From Stratiolaelaps scimitus (Eukaryota; Arthropoda; Arachnida; Mesostigmata; Laelapidae), in assembly GCA_019614645.1 (NCBI GenBank), contig JABWDB010000004.1:21142001-21206000 (forward strand): DNA of 64,000 bases, written 5' to 3'. Position 1 is the stretch's first letter. Each line of letters opens with the position of its first letter. The notes beneath the pieces are model-generated. The model worked only from the letters and a program-made list of their open reading frames with translations. It ran no database searches and was not told the origin of the DNA. Below are positions 12,012 to 25,579 of this stretch, piece by piece. The position numbers and the translations under genes are program-made.

Positions 12012-15000
12012 ATGGCTTTAATTCTTGCATACGCCTTCGTTATGGCTCCTGGAGCTGAAGCGCACTCGATTTCGCTTGATGGCGATAGCTGGACAGTGAC
12101 CAATGGCAATGGATGTGAGTTACATATAGCTCTATGAACGCACTGCGCGTCATATATATATGCACACACCCATATATATATATATACATGTTACGAGCAT
12201 TTGTAACGGTATATGTATATATATATATATACATATTTACATATATACACCGTTAGAAATTCACGTGTACGACTCCGCTGACTAAACAGCGCAGTTGTTG
12301 AATACGTGAAATATGAGAAAAAAAGTGATTACTAACATCTTGCTAATATATTATTATACTTGGTTAAATATATTTGTGTTTCGTTATGGGAAATATTTTC
12401 AACCTGTCCCGACTAACCGATAGTGCGGCTACGATAGACTGTGGGCATATCTTAAGTCTCGATAAAATCCTCTGAACGAATATCGTTTGCAAATTTTGTA
12501 GAAGGTGTCCCCTTGACGTACAGCTTGAAGCAGTTTGTTCGGTGTTCCTACCAACATGTCTCATTGTAATTCTTCTATACAGATGAAAGTCGGACAAGTT
12601 GAGTTGGTCTGCTTCGTGTGAGCGAACCAAATCCCACTCTCATACAGGAATATACCCTCTAGTACTATATTTCAAATAGACAAGATTTAACAGATCAATT
12701 GATTGACGAAAGGCGATTAGTAGTAAGTATTGACTAGGCATCTACACGGCACGTGACAGGCAGCGCGAATCAACGAATCAGTCAATCAACCGATTGATCA
12801 ATCGATCAACCCATACTCATGCAAGGTCACAGTAGTATTCTTGTCTTCAAACGTACTGCCTATGTCATTACTCTGTACATCGATCGCCATCACAAGCGTA
12901 TCATTAGCATCGGAAGTATTGTCTTCGTTGATGTCTCAACAGCATCGCCAGCTTGTTAAACGTTGCTCATCGAACATCAAGGTTACACGATATAGCGAGA
13001 TAGTCACCATCACTAGCTGATGAAGAAAGAATCCGAGAACAGATCGGCAGCACGGGCCCAGCTGATAGAAACTCGATACAGCGTTTCGCGTTTATGGATA
13101 TCATAGATATCGTGGTTACGAATGTATCGAGTAATCGGTGTAACCACAGGGCCATGGAAAGAATCAGTTTACACGGAGTTAAGAGAAGGCAGTACACTGA
13201 GAAAAGCGGGAAGGTAACCTACTCCAAGAAAAGCCAACATCCGATGGATGGCTAATGTTTCAAACGCTGTAGACGACGTATTCAGGTGGACATCGGAGCC
13301 AGTGGTGATCGTGGTAGTTGTTGGAGGTGACGACAAAATTTGGCCTGTCCCTGTCCTCTGCTGAGGATTCCATCTTTTCCCTAGTGTCGGCACGCTTAGT
13401 ATTACCTCGGTTCTCTAGGGAAGGTGTGTAACTGCTCCGGCTAGTGTTCTATAGCCGGCTGCAACCTGGATAAACATATATACGGGAAATCGCAGGTTTA
13501 AATAATGCCATAGCGTTAGGGCGGTTTGGTTTTTGCCTCCCAACAGATCTTGCGGTGGTGCCGTAGCGGTAAGTGCCCAGAAGTCTGATTGGACAAGGGC
13601 TGGGTACCAGCCTCCCCTGAAACTAGATCCAACTAGCTTAGCAAATATCTCCGCTTCCACCAACGCCGTATGGACTATGAAAAGGCGAAGAGAGTTAGTA
13701 CCGAGGGTCATAGCGGTAAACTCGTTGATATCTCGATGAGGAGTTCAGAGAGCCGGTACCCAGACTCAAGTGGAAAAAGGAACATGGTTTAGATGTGAGA
13801 AGTGCCGGGGGAGGAAGAATCCACTCCTTCCTGAAACCACGGCCTGAAACCAGGAATATTCAAAAGCTGTCCCGCTCTAACGTGTCCGGGTAACAGATAC
13901 ATTTTGTAGTTACTCTTGCAGGAATAAAAAAATATGGACCCATACGGCCGACTCCGCTCAACGCACGATATAGCTTCGCTGCTAGCTAGTCTGGGAGCAC
14001 CGGTCAAAATGTATTAGAATGGGTCATCTCTAAGGGCGTGGTTTATTGTTCACACACAAGTTTCAATAACGAGCCAGGGGCGTTTGCTAAGCAAACAAAA
14101 ATCTCCTTCCAACCTTCATCATCTTGGAACTGCAGGCGTACGTGTGTGCACACATAAAGTTACGAAGAACTGGCCCAGCTGAACGTGTTTCATGTGTCCA
14201 TTAATATCGGGCGGCGCAATGAAAGCCTAATCAACGATGGTCTCGGCAGATTTCCAGAGCGTAGACAGACACCGTGCTGATTCCGTAGTTGGCCAGTGCA
14301 GGCCATAACCAGCGACAGTTTAGTATTCCCACCCGGAGCGAAGCTCCTATGTCAATCGGATATGATGGAGAGCTATGATAAAGAGATATTATCATATAGT
14401 AGGTTTTTTTTCTAGTCGAAGTCAGCACCTTGCAGCGTTCGGGCTAACCCATCTCCAACCCATCTCGTAACGTTGTCAACGAGTGGCTGCAGTTATTTTG
14501 AAATGACCGCTAACAGTAGGCGGCCTCATACAACTGCCTTTCGTATGGACCACTTTTCATGGAACTACAAGAAAGCAACATTTTTTTCAACATCAGAAAG
14601 CTGGACTATCTGTTCCTCCTCGGAGTTCCTGCCTAATACGAATAATACCCGAAGGTTCAGATCTGAGGCCTGTCACACACGGGGAGAATCAGCTGAGAAT
14701 CAGATCAAAGAACGATTTTGTGTTTCGGTTTTTGTCTGGATTTTTAAGCTATTATTCCGGCTGGTATCACAACTAAATTATTCCGATTTACTAATTTGAA
14801 CAATAACATGTCGCGGTTCGCCGATGAATGAACACCGCGGATTCATTAACTATAATCTCCTGACACCTAGATACCTGTCAACGAGATAATTCGAAAATCG
14901 TCGCCAAAACCGATCGAATCGACAACACACATCGATAATGTTTCCCATCCAAGAGTTGATCCAGTGGAGCCATCGTTGTGCCGACTGCCGGCAGCCACAG

Positions 15001-18000
15001 CGTCGTCCAGACTCTCACGGCGACAAACTTCACAGAAATTGAATTCGTTCCTTGTGTTCTCGCATCGTTCGGCTTTCAGGTTCTATTTGGCCGATACATA
15101 TGGCACATTTACTGCCACATTTGCTGCCAAACAGATCAGACGACATATTTTGTGCGATTCACGGCCAATGGCTCGATTCGTTCACCTGTCGCAAATCGTA
15201 TTGTTGTTATCGTTATTATTATTGTTATTATTAGCATCCTCCCGATAGGGTGGTTTGGCTGTTCGCCTGTGCACTGCCGGTTCATCGGTTGCCATTTGTG
15301 GCATCTCCTTTATCCAGGCTCATGTTGTTTGTGCGCGATATTTGCCGCCCACGCAGTGGACTTGGAGCGATTATAAGAGCGGATGGGGAGGGAACAAGGA
15401 ATCTATGTGTGAGTGAATCTCCACCGGTTCAAGCATTCGCACGATTCTTCTTCTTCTTCGAAGTAGTAGTTGTAGTAGTGGACGTTAAATGTTGGCTGAG
15501 AGTCAGCCCGAAAATCTTTTAGTTGTAGTAGTGAAAAGATAGAATAACAAGATCAACTGGAACAATCGTTTAAACTCTTCCTGTCTTTATTTTAATCTCG
15601 ACATCGTAGTTGTTGGTGTTGTTGTACAAGCTGCGTACATGTAGGAAGGGCGCCGTATAATCTGTTGTGGCCAAGAGGAGGTCACTTTGTTCGATTTTGA
15701 GAAGATGTTTGAGCCAGACATATTCATACTGTGTATATATATATATATTTATTTATTATTTTTTTTTATATCTAAAGCTATTATTGGCCAAAGGTAATTT
15801 AGTGTCTCCTGAAACTGCCGCTACTACCCTGAAAAGCCAAGCTGAGTAACACAATACAGCTCATCAAGATTTACCCTCACTCTCTCTCTCTCTCGTTCTC
15901 CCTATTTTTCATAATAATTACGAACGCATCAAAAAGCCGCCTGATCCCATCCAATAATTAACACCGGCCAATACACCATCTGTTAGACGTCACCTGCTTC
16001 TCACTGTTAGCTTCTCCTGTCTCGATTTTAACGCTGGTCGAACACCGTACATCACTCAACTGGATGGATGACAGAGTTGTCAAGGGGCGGAGAATAAGAG
16101 AAGAGAACACAAGGCGCCGTTGCCGCGATTCTACTTCGAAGTAAACACCAACCAGAACAGCGTGGAGAGGTCACCAGCTGCAATGTGAAACCATTTCATC
16201 ACGTTGAACGCATTCCCTTGACTCCCATTGCGGCCTCTGTGTGCAGTAAACATTCACAAAAGCCGTCGAAGATAGCGACGATGCCGACGCTAGACTTTGT
16301 TTGGTTTTTAATTGGTGATGAATCAATCTGTTTTCGCATCGGGGCGAGCTAGAATTCTGTCGGGGAAGACTTCAGAAGACTACTGGGTAATTTTCGACTT
16401 AGGGCCTTTATTTATGCCTGCCCGTTATTCGTTAACGGTAACAGACGAACTGCCGGGCTCATTTACCCGTTTTAATGTTTGGATGCGCTTCATGTTCTAT
16501 GAGTAAATATATATATATTTTTTTTTCTATGTTTATTATTGACCTCTATTGGATTCATCCCACAGTGTTCTGCGACTTTGGACGACAGTAGTCCATAAGT
16601 TGACTAGCCATATTTTGTCGAAGGAGGAGCGATTGCCAGTCGAATGTGATAGCATCAGACAGCGCGTTGGCTCGAAATGCAAGAGGGCGTCAATACAGTT
16701 CTCTCGAGCGGCTCCAACTATGGCCGACGAGGGTCAGGCTCCTATGTCAGGCGATGCTTTGTTCGTCGCATCTGTCTTAATATGCGGTTTCTCTATTTTT
16801 AGCGATCTCAATTCCCGCTCAAGTTCCCGGCGGGATCTACAGCGACCTCCAGAGAGCCGGGGTGATATCTGAGCCATACTACCGCTTCAATGACCTCCTT
16901 CAGAGATGGGTATCCTACGACGATTGGACGTGGACCACCAAACTCACAGGTTATTAGCACACAATGTACTTGACAATTCGAAATGATCACCTATTTGTTA
17001 GACATCAGGCAAGGTGCCCTAATTTGAAACACCCACAAGCCGACCTCAAAGATAGCCTTCACTGTGTACATGCATCGTGGCACATTGTTTTGTTTATTTG
17101 TGAACCCTTAATATTTGATATGCAAACCGCACTCGCCATCTCCCGCATCCTCCCTACCTACAAAAGCTAGGGAAGATGCGGGTCCAGTAGGTGGAGTTGA
17201 ATACCTAATCCGCTGTTGAATATCGATTGGGGCATTCCATCGATACTGAACGGCGGTACAGGGTTAATAGCTTGTACTTACATAAGCATAGAGACGTATC
17301 ACAGGCGTCGTCAAAACATCGCTCGACTATTGACCGAACTGACAATCCTGCGTCCTTTTTGCAGTTCCTGCCGCCGCTTTAGCCTCGCCCAACCTGAATC
17401 TGGTGTTCCATGGCGTCGACACTGCGGCAAACATCTCGCTGAACGGGCGTAAAATTCTCACAACTGATAACATGTTCTCAAGGTACGTGACCGATGTGCG
17501 GGGAATGCTCAAAGCAGGCGACAACGATCTCGTGGTTGCGATCCAGTCACCGATTTTCTATTCGTTGGCAAAATTCAGCGAGTTCTATCAGAAGAACTAC
17601 ACGGTATATCCGACTTCGCATCCAGCGTCACAACATGGGGAGGAGCATGCCAATTTCATTCGTAAGATGCAGGTGCGTTTCTCGTTTTGTTTGTTTGTTT
17701 GTTTGTTATTAGCACGAAACGTTTATAAGCGAAACTTCGCCCATATCTTCAATGGGTAGGTCTGCTAAGATGTCTCAAAACTGAGGCCGAGGAAAAGGCC
17801 CAGGCCCTGTGAGCCGAGGAACAGGCCCAGGCCCTGTGAGCCTTACAAAGGCTTACAGGGGCCGTACCTGTTTTACTTTCTCTCGGAGCCTCAGAACTGA
17901 AGCGCATTTCGTCTAAACAAATGCAGGTTGAACACACTACATCTAGTGGCTTTTCTCTGCAGACACCACATTTGTATACGGATAGTCAATAAGTTATGCA

Positions 18001-21000
18001 TTTAGTTATTCGATTACAATTACGGTTCGGGTAAGATCATATTGAATTACTCAGTTGATCAGAGAGGCCCACCTGACCGCGTGACCTGCTATAGGGCTCT
18101 GTAGAGAGGTTTTGTTGGTGGTGCCTACAGTTCTAACACTACATTGCTACGCTGTGCAGAGCTCGTTCAGCTGGGACTGGGGGCCGGCATTTCCGTCGTT
18201 GGGTATTTGGAAAAGCGTCGAGCTTGAGTATTACGAAGGAGTTCGACTGAGGGATGTCGTCGTGGGAACACAGGAAAATGGTTAGTAGACGTTGAGAGAA
18301 TTTCAAGTGACCTCTAGCTGCTAGTTCAACAAGGTCTAGATGATGGTCTGCATCGAATTATTATTATTATTATTACTATGATTGTGTAAAGGATTTGGCC
18401 GTAGGGGGATACGTTAGTAATAGACGGAGTAAATTCCGTGAGTGTGCCACCTCCTACGATTCCGTTTCGGTCCGATCTATTCTCTATGGTGGAGGTATAT
18501 GGTTTCTCCATGCTCTCATATATTCTACTATAACACACGAATTTGATTTGACTTAAACATGTTACAGATAGATGTTCTGCTCGGATGCACTTTCAAATAT
18601 CAACTTATGTCGGCAGCTATGTCTGCCCGAGTACCGACAGTTCGGCGTTGTCCAAAGTATAGCTCAGGCTTGGTTTTCCCTTCAGATTAATCACGACCTC
18701 ATTGACATATAGCTCGTTCCAAAGTCACTGCTTAGCGTTAATTGCAGTCTGTAATTACTATGATATATTTTACGTGGATGGTGGTATGTCTCATTGCCTG
18801 CACAAGCCATGAGCTGGCTTCACTTACTGACGTTTTCTTTTTCGAGAACTTAAACGTTACGAAATTGCTGTTCGGAAAGCAGATCTTGCCATGTCTGAAT
18901 AGATGGTCTCAGACTTCCACAAACGCCATCTTCGTCGGTGTTACATAGTTTGTAAAAGTATCCATTGATTGATATCAAAACTGTTTACTGACATATTATT
19001 GTTCGGAGGAAAACTAAGATTATTTCTGATACATTAAAAGAATCTTTATCAAAGGTCGTTATTGGTTGGGTCTGAAATCTGGGTGACGTACTTGCCCTGT
19101 GCTACGCTCGATTTCCTTGGCCAATTACAGGAACATGGATCCGTAGATGATGATGCATCATCCTCTGATGCAGATCCGAAACGAGATCCTACTTATGGGT
19201 TTGTTAATTGATGCTTTTACTTCAGTTGGGCTAAAGAAATGCTATATTGGTATTAACGAGGACTACGCGTATAGATGTAGTGCCGTATTAAGCAATCGGC
19301 ACTTTTAACCGATATCCCAAACACACATGTACGCACACGCGAATATCAAGATAAATCGAGCACTTGAAAATGGGCCAAATTCAAGTCCAATTCCCCTCCG
19401 AGTGCCCCCGTCTCCCTGTAAGTGTTGCCGTCATCGAAAGGTCGAAATGGACTCGTTGCTGGCAAAGAACATTTGACAACAGGCCGCGCTAACCAGTATA
19501 ATATTACAGTATACCTGAAGTAAGTAAATTTCCGGACCAACTCACAGGCAATATTGAGCGGCCACGGTACTGCCTGGTCCATACCAGTACCACAAAGAAC
19601 GCAAGCGCTGTCGAACGCTCGGTTGAGTTGTTCTGCTTTTGGGTTTCTGGCGTGCCATAAACCCATCGAAGGGTGAGCTGCTCCACAGCAGCTGGTGATA
19701 CTCTATCGATGCTTGTTGTCCACCCATCGCGTGACCACGGGGCCAGATGCTTGATGGTCACCCAGCCTCGCTGGGTCTATCTGTCTGTTGAACGCGAATG
19801 CCATGCCGGCTGAATGAGACGGAGGCCCAGTCGCCGCTCTGGACTGTGTGTCCAACCTCGATCGTGGTGGCACTTGCTATCGACTATCTGCACCAGAAGA
19901 TCTGAAAAATCATACGACTGAGAATCACCCATGATTAGTTCAATATATATATATATATTTCTGGCACAGACATTCGGAAAACACTTCCATTCATCCATAT
20001 TCTGGATAGGTTTTCCATTTGTGGAAATATGAAAACTTGCATTCTGGAGTTATTTCCTTTTCGTTTTGAGTTTTTCTTTGGTTCGTTTGTGGCCGGCTAG
20101 GTAGACCTTCTGAGTTTTCTGGAGGGGCCATCGCTAACGGAGCTCCAATAAAAATAGCCATTCCCAGTGTTCTTGCAGCCCATTATTAACTACTGTGTTC
20201 GCATTAGGCTAAAATACTAATATGTATAACGCTCTTATATCTCTGTGTGTGTGTGTGCATATGGCCGACTCCGGTATTTACGTGTTGCAGGCGATCAATG
20301 GAATCTAACACTGGCTCTATACCTGGAGGGTAATCTGCTTCCATCAGAAGTGACCGTCAAGGTTGACCTCGAGAAGGTCGGACAGATTTTCAGCGGAAAT
20401 GCACCTGTCATAGACGGTATGGCTATAATAGCGTCTGAGTAATAGGTTCAGGTGACGCCTTTTTCAATAAAGCATTATGCGACACGCATTCATGCTCAGG
20501 GCCGTTATAGCAGTTCCGCATTTAGAAACTTTGCCCAAATCTTAGAAATCTTTAGAGAAAAGAAAAGCTTTGAATGCTGGCACATATCGGTGCCGCGCGT
20601 CGGTTATTTAAGTCTAAATAGATCCGCCTTCAACTCAGGAAAGGTGACCGTATCGAATATTGCCGTGGACGAAAAGGCGGTTCGTCGTTGGTGGCCAAAC
20701 GGATTCGGAGATCAGGTCCTTTATCAGCTGCGTGTCGACGCTGGAGGCTCTTCGAAGAACGTTCGAATTGGATTCCGAACAATTGAACTGGTCCAGAACA
20801 CGATCCCAGGGGTCACTGGTTTAAACTTCTTTTTCAAGTAAGACCCTCATCGAAAATGACATTGTGCCTATATGCTATGCTATATTTCCCTAAAATCTTC
20901 GTCAGTTGCTGACTATTTATGCATTTATTAGGCAATTATTCCTTTGTGCTATTTTATGTATATAAGACGACTTAAGCATTGTAAAATTGCAGCTCCTTTA

Positions 21001-24000
21001 ATAAACCAATAATCTTTTACCTTTTACCTTTACCTTTATGTGTGCCCTAAATAGCGGTATCATGACACGACATCAAATGTTCATATCTACGACCAACAGG
21101 GTAGTTGAATTGGGTAGTTGAACCATTCGCAGAATCCTCTCCGAAGCCAAATTGAGTGACTCATCTCAAAACAAAAAAACAACACACACAAACGCGATAC
21201 GATCAAATCAGTCTAACGACCTCCACCCCTGTACTTTGATCTTTGTCCTACTTTATTGTTTCTAATCTGTCTTTGTTTGCACCGGAGAGTGAACGGATGG
21301 CCGATATACGCCAAAGGCTCGAACCTTATCCCTCTCGAGGTCCTACCTGAGCGCGTGACCACCGAAAAGATTCGCTCGCTAATGCTCTCGTCGAAAGAAG
21401 CCAACATGAACATGCTGCGCATCTGGGGTGGTGGCATATACGAGCTGGATGAAGTTTACGACGTCGCTGATGAGTACGGGATACTCATTTGGCAGGTAGC
21501 TAACCCGGGTGTCTTATCTACATAAATGCTTGCTGGGCAAATACGATAGACGGCTTAGTAACGTATTACAACTTATTAATATCATGATTAATCGATTTGC
21601 CCTTAAGACGGTTGTCTTAGGGTGATCCCTTGAGAGATCTTCGAGACATAGGTCCTCACCGCTTTCGAAGGGGTCCATCTATGGAGCAATGCCGAACGCA
21701 ATACCACGAACGTAAAATGGTTAAGGCTGATATAGTCAGTCCGAAAAAATTACTCGATTTACTTAGAGACATAGGTCATGAAAAATCAATGAGCGAATAT
21801 TGCAGTCTAACGCTGAGCCGAGTATCGATCCCTTCGCGTATCATGTGTATGCATTGACGACATTTCAATGATTAGCTCAACATGTTGGCATTGTGTTTCA
21901 TTTCTGTTGCTCGACAGGATCTGATGTTTGCATGTGCGCTGTACCCGACAAATAAGGAGTTCCTAGATTCGGTCTCAGAGGAAGTCCGACAAAACGTGCG
22001 CCGCTTACAGCACCATCCCTCTGTTGCGCTATGGGCTGGCAACAATGAGAATGAAATCGCTATCGCCTCCCTCTGGTGGCCCCAAATGGTAACACAAACG
22101 CTCCTCCGTTGTGCTGGCGCACTTGTCTTTTTTCTTCTTTCCTAACACAGTTACTTATATACTGTTTCATTTTTGAATCGTATACACATGCAATTATTCG
22201 TCGAGTTAATCAATCGCTAGTGTGACCTGCTGTGGTCTATCGTGTGCCGCGCGCTTAAACTCGAACAAGCCCGCGTTTGTTTCCCCGTTGTCATTTGCAA
22301 TAGATGTTCAACATGGCACGCTACAAGGACGACTATCGCACGCTGTACGTGCACACAATCAAACCGATCGTCGAGGAGACCGATCCATTTCGGAGTTATC
22401 TAGTATCCAGCCCCACTAACGGGCTCCAAAGCGAAAAAGAAGATTATATCTCGGGATCGCCGGGAAGCAACCTCTACGGCGACGGTACCGTTCTATGTTG
22501 ACGATTTGTGCTTTTACTAGTCCCAGACAACGATATCACTGCTTTTCTCTGTCTTTATATATATATATATATATTATACATATATTATATGTGTGTGTAT
22601 CTCGTAGATAGAAGGCTCGAAGTCGCTCGTCCCTGTGGAACATTTACACAACATGTCACCTCCTCGAGATTTATTTCTTACGAGAGGCAACCTTTCCCAA
22701 AGATTTCGAGAGATTGTTTACAACAAACTATATTATTAGTTACATATAACACTATATAATATCACACAATTTTACCTCATGCATAGTTGCAATGTAGAGT
22801 GTGCAGTCATCGTCTGTAGGTGCTCCGCATCTCTTATTATAGCTGTTGCTGATTTCACGTCCGATTTCAGTGCACTACTACAACTACTTGATCGACAGCT
22901 GGAAGCCGGATAATTATCCTACGTCGAGATTCGTGTCGGAGTTTGGCTTTCAAAGTTTCCCCTCTCTTCGTACGTGGAAGCAGTCGACTGATGACCCTAA
23001 CGACCTTGTGTTTCCTCTGTCCAAACTGGCAAATCATCGGCAGCACAGTACCGTCGGTAAGCGCATTTCGACACAGGGCATCGAGTCATAGCGTCTGAAG
23101 CAATTGAAGACAGATAGCTGCTGTCGTAACGGCGCATAGAGTGCTACGGCTCGCCGTGGGGCAAGTGGCCGATGCCGAACGCAACACCACGAGTAGACAC
23201 CACAAAAACCGGATGGCCGTTGCTTTGCTCTTGCTGTTTTGGTGACGAGCTCGCCAAGGTATATTGCATGCATATACAGCGTGCCTCTCGGTAGACTTCG
23301 AGGGGTCGATGATAGCCAGCCATCCTGATATTCCTGTGGAATATCCCGTTAGCTGTTCACTGAACATTCTCTAATCGGCACTGATGACCCCGTTAAGTAT
23401 TTCAGCTCGAAGATCCCACCTGCTTATGTATCTGCGTCGATCCTAACCATCATCGCTGTTTGTGATCAGGCCAGCGATTCGCACGAACCAAAATCAACCA
23501 ACCCCTCCCAGCGTGCCCCTTACCACCTTCACTCCGTCCCGTCTTACGTTACCGATTTCTACAGTTCTTATCATTCCAGGTAACGCCAATATCGAGCGGA
23601 AAATCTACACCAAGTTCAACGGGCCCAAAGTAAGTCTCGGCCCTCAGGAGCAGTTTCGCATCTTCTGCTATCTGACACAAATTCATCAGGCAGTGTCAAT
23701 CAAGACGGCTGTCGAGAAGTTCCGCCGAGACCGAAGTCAAATCGATCGCAATAGTGGAGAAGGTAACAATATGGGTGCGCTGTACTGGCAGCTCAACGAC
23801 ATCTGGCAAGCGCCGACCTGGGCGTCGATAGGTGAGTCTGCCGAGCGGCTGATGAAGAAGCGTCCGCCTTATGGTTTCCATCGCCAAGAAATGTGTTAAT
23901 TTGCAAGAAAACAACAACAGGATAACAAGGGAGTATCTATCAATATCGTTTGCATATATTGCCTAGCATGTGAATGTATCGATTCGAAATCAAAATGTAA

Positions 24001-25579
24001 ACAGAAATGGTTACCGATCTGTGTACCGGCCACGTGGTCATGCACCGAATAACCACGTTAGGCAGATACAAACAAACACCCATAAATCTATACGTATATG
24101 CATTATGTGGCGTTGGCGCTAATTACCCCTGTATTATCCTATTGTGTTTGTCTGCGTTCGACGAAACCGTCGACACGAAACGCGTAGAGTATGATGGGAC
24201 CTGGAAGATGCTGCACAACTACGCGAAGAACTTCTTCGCTCCGGTTTTAGTTACAGCTCACCATGAGTACTCGCTGTGGCCGTCGAAGAACGATATACAG
24301 GTCTGGATGATCAGCGACTTCGAGACACCGATCCCGGTAAATGTGACGCTAGCGCTGTACAACTTCGGCTCGTTTGCGCCGGTCAGGTAAGCGATCAAGG
24401 TCAGGTATCTATTTATGGCATCGAAACTACGCTACAATTCTTGCTACGCCTCGAAAAAGCCAGAGAACTCTTCCAAGCCCCGCAAAGCAATATGTTCTCT
24501 TGAGTGAGCTCTAACTACCTCCGCTAATGCACAATCTCCTGACGATGCTTACCATCAGATGCATTTGGACTGTCAGTTTTTTATATATAGCCTTATTCTT
24601 ATTGCAATGGGAGGGTGACTCTCGTTGTAGTAGAAAGTCTCAACAGCTCCACAAAGTAAGGTAAGGTAAAGGTGAACGTGTATTGGTTTATTAAAGGAAC
24701 TGCAATTTTTTATACAGTGACCACGCACCTAGCACTAGGCCACGTATTTAGCGCACACATTTCCCTCTCTCTCTCTCTGTTCTAGGTCCCTGTCATTGCA
24801 GAAGAACCTCTGCTCGGACTGCTCAATGGAGGCGCTCTCGATGAAGACCGACGAACTGTTCAAGGAGCCGTGCTCATTAACGACCTGTTTTCTCGTTGTG
24901 TCATTGAGGGACGCGAAAGGCGAGCTAATCGCAGATAACTGGCTCATCGTTGAGACGCCGAAAAAGATCACTTCGATCGTTGCCGCCGACCTGCGAATTA
25001 ACTCGGTGCAAGGCCCAAATAAAACCAATGACGGACGATATGAGTTCAGCGTCGAAGTCCAAGGAAATGCACCAGCGCCGTACACGTGGCTCGAAGCCGG
25101 AAACATCGGGGTAGGTAGTGTGTGTGTGTGTGTGTGCTATTTGCTTAGAGTGTATTCAGTTTTTTCTACCTCTTCCGCGCCTCCATATCCGTTTTGCTAT
25201 GATTTGAAACAAAAGTGTGAGGCATCGGGTATGCCGGAAAAAATCCGGACTGTTCAATGTCAACGTGACCATCGGAGTGGCCGCTGAATTACACCATTCT
25301 GCTGCTCAAAGTAATATTTGCATTTGCATTTGCACAACTTACACCAGTCGGCCGTTGTCCATCTAATGCTATTGTGCATTAACGAATTGAACATTTCAGG
25401 GCCACTTCAGCGACAATGGTTTCTTCCTTTACGAGCCAAAGAGATCAGTTAGCTTTGTAACGACTAATCCCAACGTGACGGTTGCCCAACTCACCAGGGA
25501 GATCTCCATTATCGAGTACAGCCGTGTTGTGGATCTGCCTAAAGCCGAGAGTCGAAACGACACAGATTTCTTCTTCTAG
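12012..25579 (+). CDS. MANBA: Lysosomal beta-mannosidase (GH2), complete, 14 exons
   Basis: Exons: 12012-12114, 16803-16949, 17365-17672, 18160-18280, 20291-20416, 20639-20837, 21288-21495, 21918-22088, 22304-22484, 22871-23056, 23580-23831, 24188-24386, 24786-25110, 25400-25579. All junctions are GT-AG and in phase, giving about 901 residues (human enzyme: 879). The enzyme removes terminal beta-1,4-linked mannose from N-glycan fragments in the lysosome. Seen: a signal peptide ([17 protein letters not shown]), the GH2 sugar-binding start with YYRFNDL and [26 protein letters not shown], the acid/base Glu in WAGNNENE (about residue 448) and the nucleophile Glu in FVSEFGFQS (about 545). The start at 12012 puts the signal peptide at the N-terminus; in-frame ATGs upstream, such as 11739, would add a low-complexity leader and are less likely. 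Introns carry retroposon-like repeats. The TAG stop is followed by AATAAA near 25666 and 25726. Confidence 0.95.
12151..12240. repeat. Paired AT-rich microsatellites in beta-mannosidase intron 1
   Basis: Two ATATAT/ATATAC tracts flank a short unique stretch about 40 bp after the first donor. They are roughly complementary and could form an imperfect hairpin. No coding content. Confidence 0.8.
13400..16802. other. Rest of beta-mannosidase intron 1 (about 4.7 kb in total)
   Basis: This is the longest intron of the gene (12115-16802). It holds a dispersed repeat at 14660-14715, a CT run near 15880-15893, short (AT)n runs near 15736 and 16507, and many short open frames that gave no recognisable protein. 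Nothing else stands out. Confidence 0.6.
14660..14715 (+). repeat. Dispersed repeat, copy 2 (partner at 3806-3853)
   Basis: It has the same ordered blocks as the copy at 3.8 kb: CTGAGGCCTGTCA, a GGGGA stretch, CAGCTGAG and a TCAG.TC.AA.A tail. It sits in the first beta-mannosidase intron, in the same orientation as the partner copy. Confidence 0.6.
17786..17839. repeat. 27-bp tandem repeat, two copies
   Basis: Two adjacent 27-bp units (17786-17812 and 17813-17839) differ at one base. Each contains GGCCCAGGCCCTGTGA. They lie in beta-mannosidase intron 3 and are unlikely to be coding. Confidence 0.85.
18281..20290. other. Beta-mannosidase intron 4 (2.0 kb)
   Basis: The intron contains an ATT microsatellite at 18357-18375 and several short open frames on the minus strand at 19.3-19.8 kb, none recognisable. 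No repeat family or RNA gene was identified. Confidence 0.6.
20950..21045 (+). repeat. Retroposon-like 3' end, copy 1
   Basis: The block runs CTTAAGCATTGTA, TTGCAGCTCC, TTTAATAAACCAAT and then a tail of TTTACC-like units. The same order is found at 28898-28973 (plus) and, reversed, at 24655-24716. The AATAAA-like motif followed by a short tandem tail is typical of the 3' end of a non-LTR retrotransposon or of a SINE that uses one. No reverse-transcriptase ORF lies nearby. Confidence 0.6.
24655..24716 (-). repeat. Retroposon-like 3' end, copy 2 (reverse)
   Basis: Read on the minus strand this contains TTGCAGTTCC, TTTAATAAACCAAT and a tail of TTTACC/TTACC units. It matches the copies at 20950 and 28898 in the opposite orientation. 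It lies in beta-mannosidase intron 12 and is truncated upstream. Confidence 0.6.
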
